Shown here piece after piece: positions 1-6,500 of a DNA stretch of 8,189 nt. How positions within the stretch are numbered: the stretch's first letter is position 1; each line of letters opens with the position of its first letter. The notes beneath the pieces are model-generated. The model ran no database searches. It was not told the DNA's origin and saw nothing but the letters and a program-made list of their open reading frames with translations. Source of the stretch: Pseudobutyrivibrio sp. (GTDB taxonomy: Bacteria; Bacillota; Clostridia; Lachnospirales; Lachnospiraceae); the NCBI GenBank assembly GCA_017557715.1, contig JAFYYE010000026.1:1-8189 (forward strand), given 5' to 3'. A program made the translations under genes and the position numbers.

Positions 1-1
1 G

Positions 2-418
2 TGGACAAATGATGAATCAATTTATATGGACATGAGTTTGTTCAAAACTTTTATTTATAATGAGGCAACTGTGGACAGATATTATGATTCAAAACAGAAT
101 TCTTCAAGAATATTGTTTGCAGTTATGTTAGAAGGTAAGCCTATAGGAGAAGTGCAACTCAAGGAAATTGATAAAACCAGTAAAGAATGCACACTCAGTA
201 TTCATATGCAAAATGATACTGCCAAAGGTAAAGGTTATGGAACAGAAGCAGAAAAGCTTGCTATTAAATATGCATTTGAAGAGTTGGGTATGAAAGTGGT
301 AAATGCAGATACCGTTCTAAAGAATACTAGAAGTCAGCATGTTATGGAAAAGGTAGGATTCAAGTTCATAAAAGAGGATGGGGATTTTAGATATTATAAG
401 ATTGAGCGACAGAGGTAG
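2..418 (+). CDS. GNAT-family N-acetyltransferase, 5' end outside the window
   Basis: The frame is open from the first base of the window, giving 138 visible residues, so the gene starts upstream. An ATG at 26 is internal: the in-frame residues before it (WTNDESIY) fit a RimJ/RimL-like N-terminal region, and no ribosome-binding site precedes it. GNAT proteins transfer an acetyl group from acetyl-CoA to an amine on a protein, antibiotic or metabolite. The C-terminal core is recognisable: a strand ending in LSIHM, then the acetyl-CoA loop KGKGYGTEA (a variant of R/QxxGxG/A), a helix (LAIKYAFEELG), a strand (VVNADTVLKNTRS) and the typical helix-strand ending VMEKVGFKFIKEDGDFRYYKI. About 30-45 residues seem to be missing by comparison with usual family lengths. 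The DUF1848 gene begins three bases after the stop, so the two are probably co-transcribed. The substrate cannot be told from the sequence. Confidence 0.85.
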   Translation, partial: WTNDESIYMDMSLFKTFIYNEATVDRYYDSKQNSSRILFAVMLEGKPIGEVQLKEIDKTSKECTLSIHMQNDTAKGKGYGTEAEKLAIKYAFEELGMKVVNADTVLKNTRSQHVMEKVGFKFIKEDGDFRYYKIERQR

Positions 419-421
419 ATT

Positions 422-1360
422 ATGATAATCAACACAGGTCAGCGCACGGACATCCCAGCGTTTTATTCAGATTGGTTTGCTAACAGGCTGAAAGACGGAT
501 ATGTCTGTGTTAGAAATCCATATAATCCTAAGCAGGTCAGCAGATACAAGTTGAATCCAGAGGTGGTGGATGTGATTGGTTTTTGTACAAAGAATCCAGC
601 GCCTATGTTTAAGTATATGGATTTGCTGAAGGGCTATGGGCAGTTTTGGTATGTGACCCTGACATCTTATGGAAGAGATATAGAGCCTAATGTGCCAGAC
701 AAGCACAAGCTGATAGAGGATTTCAAGAAACTTTCTGATATAGTTGGTGTAAATTGTGTTGGCTGGCGCTATGATCCAATCTTCATCTCAGATAGATACA
801 CAAAGGAATATCACATCAATGCATTTCAGCAAATAGCTGAAGCTCTAGAGGGATACACAAAAACAGTAGTTATCAGCTTCATAGATTTATATCCTAAGGT
901 AAGAAGAAATTTCCCTGAAGCAAAGGAAGTTACAAAAGAGCAGCGCCTTAGAATGGGAAAGAAGATTATAGAAATTGCAGCAGCTCATGAAATGACAGTT
1001 AAGCCTTGTGCAGAAGGAGAAGAACTGGTTCAGTTTGGAGCGGACTGTGGGGGTTGCATGACAATTGCTGATTATGAGAAGGCTATTGGGCAAAGGATAG
1101 TTGCTCCAAAGAAGAAGGGTGCCAGAGCAGAATGTGCCTGCTATCTTTCAAGTGATATTGGAGCTTACAATACCTGTAAGCATCTTTGTAGGTATTGCTA
1201 TGCCAATGCGGAGCCTGAAGTAGTAATGGCTCAAAGCAGTCTTCATGATCCGACCTCACCATTTCTAATAGGGAACTATCGACCTGATGATATAATAAAC
1301 GATGTTCCACAAAAATCATGGATAGATGGGCAGATGGTTCTGACGTTAGATAGAATGTAG
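422..1360 (+). CDS. DUF1848 family protein with C-terminal radical-SAM-like cysteine cluster
   Basis: This 312-residue soluble protein matches the DUF1848 family, whose function is unknown. It starts at the ATG at 422 behind AGAGG (411-415), which lies in the last codons of the GNAT gene. Visible features are the N-terminal INTGQRTDIPAFYSDWF motif, a VIGFCTKNPAP motif near residues 51-61 that resembles the first strand of a barrel, WRYDPIF at 115-121, and VVISFIDLYPKV near 149-160. The cysteines are concentrated at the C-terminus: C209/C212, C238/C240, and C252-x3-C256-x2-C259 followed by Tyr-Ala-Asn. CX3CX2C is the spacing that binds the 4Fe-4S cluster in radical SAM enzymes. There it usually lies near the N-terminus, while in DUF1848 it is at the C-terminus. 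An iron-sulfur cluster is therefore likely; radical SAM chemistry is only an inference. No signal peptide or membrane segment is visible, and the length looks complete. Confidence 0.88.
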   Translation: MIINTGQRTDIPAFYSDWFANRLKDGYVCVRNPYNPKQVSRYKLNPEVVDVIGFCTKNPAPMFKYMDLLKGYGQFWYVTLTSYGRDIEPNVPDKHKLIEDFKKLSDIVGVNCVGWRYDPIFISDRYTKEYHINAFQQIAEALEGYTKTVVISFIDLYPKVRRNFPEAKEVTKEQRLRMGKKIIEIAAAHEMTVKPCAEGEELVQFGADCGGCMTIADYEKAIGQRIVAPKKKGARAECACYLSSDIGAYNTCKHLCRYCYANAEPEVVMAQSSLHDPTSPFLIGNYRPDDIINDVPQKSWIDGQMVLTLDRM

Positions 1361-1390
1361 CACCTGGCAAAATTGCTGGGTGCTATTTTT
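1358..1390 (+). terminator. Rho-independent terminator after the DUF1848 gene
   Basis: TAGCACC (1358-1364) pairs with GGTGCTA (1379-1385). The stem continues inward through two G-T wobbles and GCA/TGC to a 4-base loop, and is followed by five T residues (1386-1390). The TAG stop codon is part of the 5' arm, so a terminating ribosome would sit on the hairpin. It ends the GNAT/DUF1848 unit. Confidence 0.9.
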
Positions 1391-1476
1391 CGTCATCAGC
1401 AAATATTAGTGTATATTTCTTTTGCGTTTTAAAGTGTTAATACATTGTATTTTCACTGTTTTATATAACTAAATTA

Positions 1477-1505
1477 TAGAGAAATCCTTAATGACATGAT
1501 ATAAT
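1477..1505 (+). promoter_or_regulatory. Extended -10 promoter for the yjeM-like gene
   Basis: The -10 region is a perfect TGATATAAT (1497-1505), that is TGn plus TATAAT. The -35 region at a 17-bp spacing, TAGAGA (1477-1482), matches TTGACA at four of six positions. The predicted transcription start is near 1512, giving a leader of about 56 bases. A terminator lies upstream and a gene with a good ribosome-binding site lies downstream, which supports the call. No operator was recognised in 1391-1476. Confidence 0.7.
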
Positions 1506-1512
1506 ATTCAAG

Positions 1513-1529
1513 TTTTCGCCCTGCGGAAA
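1513..1529 (+). other. Hairpin at the predicted 5' end of the yjeM-like mRNA
   Basis: TTTTCGC (1513-1519) pairs with GCGGAAA (1523-1529) around a 3-base loop, with one T-G wobble. It begins one or two bases after the predicted transcription start. Such 5'-terminal hairpins can protect mRNA from decay; that role here is inference. It lies well upstream of the AAGGAAG ribosome-binding site (1555-1561), so it would not block translation. Confidence 0.5.
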
Positions 1530-1567
1530 TTAAATAGAGAATATATTTTGTTATAAGGAAGTTAGTA

Positions 1568-3109
1568 ATGAAAGAAAAGAAATTAGGGCTTATGTCCCTC
1601 ATTCTGATGATTTTTACATCAGTTTACGGTTTTAACAACATTCCACGTTCTTATTACTTAATGGGATATGCAGCGATTCCTTGGTTCGTAATCGCAGGTA
1701 TTTTATTCTTTATTCCATTTGCATTTATGGTAGCAGAGTTCGGTTCAGCATTCCGTAACGAGACAGGTGGAATGTACTCATGGATGTGTAAGTCAGTAGG
1801 ACCTAAGTACGCATTCATCGGTACTTTTATGTGGTATACATCTTATGTACTTTGGATGGTAAATGTATCATCTGGTATTTGGGTACCAGTTTCAAACATT
1901 ATCTTTGGTGAAGATACAACATCAACATGGTCATTCTTTGGTATTGAGTTTTTATCAGGCTCAAGACTCCTTGGCATCATGGCTGTTTTATTTTTTATTT
2001 TCATCACATATTTTGATTCAAAGGGTATTGATAAGATTAGCAAGGTAACATCAATCGGTGGTACTGCCGTTCTTACTATCAATATCATGGTAGTAGTTGG
2101 TTCTATCATTATGATTATCGCTCGCGGTGGTCAGCTTGAGCAGCCATTCGCTGGCATGGAGTCACTTAAGGTTCCTCTTAATGTTGCATATCAGGGCAGC
2201 CCAATCATGCTCCTCTCATTTATCGTATATGCGTTATTTGCATACGGCGGAATCGAGGCAGTTGGTGGTCTTGTAGATAAGACAGAGAATCCTAAGAAGA
2301 ACTTCCCTAAGGGAATCATCATTGCAGCTATGGTTATCGTAGTTGGTTACGCATCACTTATCATGCTTGTAGGTTCATTTACAAACTACGCAGAAGTTCT
2401 TGGTGCTGACAGCATTACACTAGGAAATGTTTCATATGTAATTATGTCAAACTTTGCTGCTACATTTGGTAAGGTATTCGGCGCATCTGTAGCTACACAG
2501 GTTGCACTTGCTCACGGCTTTGCTCGTGTTTATGCACTTATCATGCTTCTTGCTCTTGCAGGAGCATTATTCACACTTGTTTACTCACCACTTAAGCAGA
2601 TTATTGAGGGTACTCCTAAGGAGCTTTGGCCTGGTAAAATGGGTGAGATTGAAGCAGACGGTATGCCTAAGAATGCTATGTGGGTACAGTGTGCAGTAGT
2701 AAGCGTTATGATTCTTCTCGTTTCATTTGGTGGAGATTCAATGCAGAAGTTCTTCGTTATCCTTACAGCTATGGTTAACGTTGGTATGACAGTACCTTAC
2801 ATGTTCATTTCATTTGCTTTCCCTAAGTTCAAGAAGCTGCAGGGAATTGACAGAAGCTTTGTAATTTTCAAATCTCAGAAGTCAGCAAACATCTGGGGAT
2901 ATGTTGTAACACTTACACTTTTCTTTGCAAACGCATTTGCAATCATCCAGCCAGCACTTGATGGCGATATCAAGACTACATTCTGGTCACTTAGTGGTCC
3001 TGTAGTATTTGGTCTTGCAGCTTGGATTATCTACACAAGATATGAAAAGAAAATTGCGGAAGGCAAAATTGAAAAAGAAACAACTGAGACAGTAGCTCAG
3101 CCAGAATAA
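1568..3109 (+). CDS. yjeM: YjeM-like APC-superfamily amino-acid permease
   Basis: This 513-residue inner-membrane transporter closely resembles E. coli YjeM (about 500 residues), of the glutamate:GABA antiporter branch of the amino acid-polyamine-organocation superfamily. Shared motifs are LILMIFTSVYGFNN (residues 11-24, the interrupted TM1), the YYLMGYAAIPWF region (29-40), GGMYSWM (67-73), FAYGGIEAVGGLVDKTENP (224-242, TM6 and following loop), YSPLKQIIEGTPKELWP (339-355) and a C-terminal AFAIIQP (456-462). About twelve hydrophobic segments are visible, and the last 25 residues are a charged Lys/Glu-rich tail. The start at 1568 follows AAGGAAG at 1555-1561. The gene has its own promoter and terminator. 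Lysine is written almost only as AAG in the body of the gene, while AAA appears mainly at the two ends; the downstream gene uses both freely. This may reflect high expression. The YjeM substrate is not established, so amino-acid transport rests on family membership. Confidence 0.9.
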   Translation: MKEKKLGLMSLILMIFTSVYGFNNIPRSYYLMGYAAIPWFVIAGILFFIPFAFMVAEFGSAFRNETGGMYSWMCKSVGPKYAFIGTFMWYTSYVLWMVNVSSGIWVPVSNIIFGEDTTSTWSFFGIEFLSGSRLLGIMAVLFFIFITYFDSKGIDKISKVTSIGGTAVLTINIMVVVGSIIMIIARGGQLEQPFAGMESLKVPLNVAYQGSPIMLLSFIVYALFAYGGIEAVGGLVDKTENPKKNFPKGIIIAAMVIVVGYASLIMLVGSFTNYAEVLGADSITLGNVSYVIMSNFAATFGKVFGASVATQVALAHGFARVYALIMLLALAGALFTLVYSPLKQIIEGTPKELWPGKMGEIEADGMPKNAMWVQCAVVSVMILLVSFGGDSMQKFFVILTAMVNVGMTVPYMFISFAFPKFKKLQGIDRSFVIFKSQKSANIWGYVVTLTLFFANAFAIIQPALDGDIKTTFWSLSGPVVFGLAAWIIYTRYEKKIAEGKIEKETTETVAQPE

Positions 3110-3114
3110 TATTT

Positions 3115-3154
3115 ATGCAGATACTTGACTATACAGTCGGGTATCTGCATTTTT
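3115..3154 (+). terminator. Rho-independent terminator of the yjeM-like gene
   Basis: ATGCAGATAC (3115-3124) pairs perfectly with GTATCTGCAT (3141-3150). Two T-G wobbles and GACT/AGTC extend the stem to a 4-base loop, and T residues follow (3151-3154). It starts five bases after the TAA stop. The long stem should separate the permease from everything downstream. Confidence 0.92.
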
Positions 3155-3180
3155 ATATCTAGAAAAATAATTGTTACATA

Positions 3181-3207
3181 TAAACTTTCGAACTAACCAT
3201 CCGATAA
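3181..3207 (+). promoter_or_regulatory. Flagellar sigma-28 (SigD/FliA)-type promoter
   Basis: TAAACTTT (3181-3188), 11 bases, then TCCGATAA (3200-3207). The sigma-28 consensus is TAAAGTTT-N11-GCCGATAA (TAAA-N15-GCCGATAA in short form). This site matches 14 of 16 positions with exactly the right spacing. No good sigma-A pair overlaps it. The predicted transcript would start near 3214, giving a 305-base leader for the c-di-GMP gene or a separate RNA of about 200 bases ending at the 3370-3412 hairpin. Flagellar control of c-di-GMP enzymes is a familiar theme, which raises plausibility. Confidence 0.6.
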
Positions 3208-3228
3208 TAAAAGTAACAAAACAAAAAA

Positions 3229-3325
3229 AGAATTATCCCACAAAGCAAGCGGACCAATTCTCCGTTATCAGATTTGACAGAGGTCTTACCGGGTGACGTG
3301 AAGGGAAGTAACTTTGGAGATAATT
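3229..3325 (+). other. Possible structured leader RNA (closing helix plus internal hairpin)
   Basis: AATTATC (3231-3237) can pair with GATAATT (3319-3325), then CAAAG (3241-3245) with CTTTG (3312-3316), forming a two-part closing helix. Inside it, AGCGGA (3248-3253) pairs with TCCGTT (3261-3266; one G-T wobble) around a 7-base loop. A weaker third hairpin could join CTT-CC (3285-3290) to GGGAAG (3303-3308). Together these give a three-way-junction-like fold ending just before the GAAAGGA (3331-3337) that precedes the small ORF. AT-rich sequence can form such pairs by chance, and an alternative hairpin (AGAATT/AATTCT, 3229-3261) competes. No known RNA family was recognised. Confidence 0.3.
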
Positions 3326-3345
3326 TGGCAGAAAGGAACTAAATA

Positions 3346-3369
3346 ATGATTATCACAGTTTTCGCTTAA
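3346..3369 (+). CDS. Possible 7-residue leader peptide MIITVFA
   Basis: An ATG at 3346 sits nine bases after AAAGG (3332-3336) and opens a 7-codon frame ending in TAA. An 18-bp hairpin begins at the very next base. That geometry would allow ribosome position at the stop codon to influence hairpin formation, as in translation-coupled attenuation. The peptide has no run of a single amino acid that would suggest a classic biosynthetic attenuator. A frame this short occurs often by chance, so only the placement argues for it. Confidence 0.2.
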   Translation: MIITVFA

Positions 3370-3423
3370 GAGCTGCTTTTCGACTTTGTAAACCAAGGTC
3401 GTAAGGCAGCTCAATTTATTTAT
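3370..3423 (+). terminator. 18-bp hairpin with U-rich tail, possible attenuator
   Basis: GAGCTGCTTT (3370-3379) pairs with AAGGCAGCTC (3403-3412). After one T-T mismatch, CGACTTT (3381-3387) pairs with AAGGTCG (3395-3401) around a small loop. There are two T-G wobbles in all. The tail AATTTATTTAT is U-rich but interrupted, so termination may be partial. It lies between the SigD-like promoter and the c-di-GMP gene, where it could end a short RNA or attenuate read-through. Confidence 0.5.
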
Positions 3424-3473
3424 ACACAATCCAAATCTCTCCACATTTATTCGATAAAAAGTTCACAATTGTC

Positions 3474-3482
3474 TGCTAGAAT
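3474..3482 (+). promoter_or_regulatory. Extended -10 promoter close to the c-di-GMP gene
   Basis: TGCTAGAAT (3474-3482) fits the extended -10 form TGnTATAAT with one mismatch. No good -35 box is present at 16-18 bp, which extended -10 promoters can tolerate. It would start transcription near 3489 and give a leader of about 30 bases carrying the TAGAGG ribosome-binding site. It would let the gene be expressed independently of the SigD-like promoter. Confidence 0.35.
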
Positions 3483-3519
3483 AAAATGACTCAAAATGGA
3501 GAAGATAGAGGCTTAAAAT

Positions 3520-6500
3520 ATGGGGGATTATAGTGAATACAGAACATCTACAGATGAACTGACAGGTTTGCTGGACAAGCAGACTTTTTACTCTTGCGCT
3601 CAAAATCTGTTGGATACAGCTCCAGAAGGTCAGAAATACGCCTTTATTTTCTTCGATTTGGAGAACTTCAAAATTTTTAATGCGAACTATGGATATGAAA
3701 TGGGTGACGAACTTCTAATCTCCATAGGTTACATTATTAAAAACGAATTTGAAGGACAGCTGGTTTCTAGATTTTCTGGGGATCATTTTATGGTCTGCGT
3801 AAATTCTATACAAATCATTCAATCTATAAAAAATATTCGCGACAGAATTAAATTAATACGAAAGAGCGTAAATGTAGAGCTTAAGGCTGGTATATACATT
3901 TTTGATGGACAAGAAAAGGAAGTGACTAAGTGTTGCGATAAGGCACGAATGGCATGCATCAGTATTAAGAAAAAATATGATGCAGAGTACCGTGTTTATG
4001 ACAATGAACTTGGTGGTTCTATCCAGCGTAAGCAGGAAATTTTAGACGGATTAGAGGAGGCAATAAAGAAAAAATATATAAAGGTATATTATCAACCAAT
4101 AGTTCGCGCCATGACGGGAAAAATTTGTGGTTGGGAGGCGCTTGTGCGTTGGAAAAATCCTGTTAAAGGTATGGTATTCCCAAATGAATTTATACCTGTC
4201 CTTGAGGAATATCGACTTATCCATAAGATTGATACTTTTGTAATCGAAGAAGTTTTGTCTCGCTATCATTCTGATATAGCTGGAAAAATGCAAGCAGTTC
4301 CGGTGTCAATCAATTTATCACGAATTGATTTTGAGTTAATGGACTTAGTGGAATTTTTAGAGCGTAAAGTTGAAGAATACCAGTGTCCTAAGAATATGTT
4401 CCATTTAGAGGTGACAGAGAGTGCCCTCATGGACAACCCGCAGTTCATTATGGAACAGATAAGTAAGCTACGCCAAAATGGCTTTACAGTTTGGATGGAT
4501 GATTTCGGAAGCGGGTATTCATCTCTTAACGTTTTAAAAAATTATGAGTTTGATCTTGTAAAAATAGATATGGATTTTCTTGGTCAATTTGAGACTACAG
4601 AAAATGGAAAGATAATCCTTAGACATGTAGTATCCATGATAAAAAATCTTGGTGTCCACACTCTTGTAGAAGGTGTAGAAACTCAGGAACAATTTGATTT
4701 CATGACGAGTATAGGCTGCGAACTAATCCAGGGTTATTTAATTGGTCGGCCTATGCCATACTTTGAAGGATTGGACTGCATAAAAAAAGCTGGTAGAATC
4801 CTCGAAAATTACGAGGAACGTTATTTCTATGATGAGTTAGGAAAAATAGATATTTTGCGACAAAATCCCCTGCAAAATATTGAAAATAGCGAAAATGACC
4901 ATGCACTTCCACTTGCGATAGTGGTAATAGAAAAAGGTGTATGGAGCCTTAAGTATGCTAATGCAGATTTTATAGCGACTATGGAGTTGTTTGGTTATAA
5001 GGACACTGCGGATATAGAGCTCATGCTTAATGAGGAGCATACTAGATGGCTTCAATATAATCATTTTATCGATATTTGTGAGCACAGCAAAAAGGAACAA
5101 ATAACTGAAAGTATGGATTACATCAGTAATGGTCGAATTGTAAACATGCGTGTTCGTCATGTGGGTGAATCTGTGGAAGGAGAAAGGGACGCATACCTTG
5201 TTTCCTACAGATTGCTTTCAAGATTTAACAGTACAAATTATGATGAAAAAATAGATGCGGTCAGCCGTTCGATGTTTTCACTATATGAATGTGTTGATTT
5301 GTTTGGTATTCACACTGATTTCTATGAAAATATTTATTTAAGTGACAGTAGACTACATATTAAATCAGGAGTTAATAAATCCCGCGAGGTGATAAGTGCC
5401 ATATGCGATACATTGGTGCATCCAGATGACAAGATATACTTCCAGCGATTGTTTGATATGGAGACAATTGAGCAAAGAATTGCAGAGGAACCTAGTGGTT
5501 CAACGGTAGGATTTATTAGAATTTGTGATGCAAGGGGTAACTATGTTTGGAAGATGATTATTCTTTCAATTATGCATATTGAAAATGATGATGCCCTATT
5601 AAGTTGTGTCGGTGAAGCATCAAATGAAATAGTGCGTCGAATGAATGGTAGTCAGAGTGAGAGACAAAGAAGCACGGATGTGGAAGGTAGTGAGATTCCA
5701 GAGAGACGCAATCCAACCTTTGAAAATATCCTTCAACTTATTCCGGTGGGTGTTTTCTGGAAGGATAAGAATCGTAGATTCCTTGGCGCTAATCAGATGT
5801 TCCTTGATTACTATGGACTTCAGTCTGTGGAAGAAATTCTTGGAAAAACTGATGAGGACATGGGATGGCATATAAATCCAGAACCATTTAAGAAAGATGA
5901 GTTAGACGTTATAAATAACGGAAAGAGCATAGAGAATGTACGAGGAGAATGTATTGTAAAGGGTAGTGTTCGAAAGATTGTTGCTAGCAAGCAGCCGTAT
6001 GTCGTAGACAGACGAATTGTAGGACTTGTTGGGTACTTCAAGGATATCACCGATGAACTTAGGGAGCAGGAGAAGCTTGAATTATTAACACTTACAGATG
6101 CCCTTACTGGTCTTTATAATCGTCGAGCATTTGGGGAAATCGTTGAAAAGTTCATGAAGCAGTACGAGCAAGATCAGACAGATTTCTCACTGATAATGAT
6201 TGATATTGATAAGTTTAAGCAGATTAACGACATGTACGGACATGACTTTGGTGATTTGGTTCTTACGAAAACAAGCCACGTTCTGAAGCATGTAGCATCT
6301 GATAATAGCGTTGTTTTCAGGTTTGGTGGTGATGAATTTATTATTCTTCATCAACACAAGAATCTTGCAGAAGTAGAAAGTATAGTTCAGGAGTTGGAAG
6401 TTGAAATTGGAAGAACCAGTCAGCTTGCTAATATACAAATGACTATAAGGCTTTCTATTGGTAAAGCGATTTATTCAGAATTTGGAAATCTCAGAGATTG

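Larger units (their letters stand above)
3110..3519. other. 410-base intergenic region: terminator, two promoters and a leader
   Basis: No convincing protein gene lies here. In order it holds the yjeM terminator, a SigD-like promoter (3181-3207), an A-rich stretch (3209-3232), a foldable segment (3229-3325), a possible 7-codon ORF (3346-3369), an 18-bp hairpin (3370-3412) with a U-rich tail, an AT-rich stretch, an extended -10 promoter (3474-3482) and the ribosome-binding site of the next gene (TAGAGG, 3506-3511). The sequence does not match the conserved cores of c-di-GMP-I, c-di-GMP-II, c-di-AMP, SAM, TPP, purine or T-box elements as I know them. Confidence 0.7.

Noticed and set aside
26..28. 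ATG at 26 as the true start of the GNAT gene
   Set aside because: The frame stays open to the window edge with plausible GNAT residues, and no ribosome-binding site precedes it.
1445..1467. TTGTAT and TATATA boxes upstream of the permease as a second promoter
   Set aside because: The spacer is only 11 bp, too short for sigma-A, and the perfect TGATATAAT downstream is far better.
3217..3342. Open frame of 41 codons, its first part reading QNKKRIIPQSKRT, in the leader
   Set aside because: There is no ATG start. The only TTG/GTG codons in frame (3274, 3298 and 3325) lack suitably spaced ribosome-binding sites, and I recognise no family. An open frame of this length is not unlikely by chance.
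3229..3423. A c-di-GMP-I or c-di-GMP-II riboswitch before the GGDEF/EAL gene
   Set aside because: The conserved cores of these classes were looked for and not found, so no ligand is assigned.
4837..5160. 107-residue reading frame on the - strand within the c-di-GMP gene
   Set aside because: It is antisense to a clearly coding region, rich in Ile, Tyr and Ser as expected of shadow frames, and has no recognisable domain.
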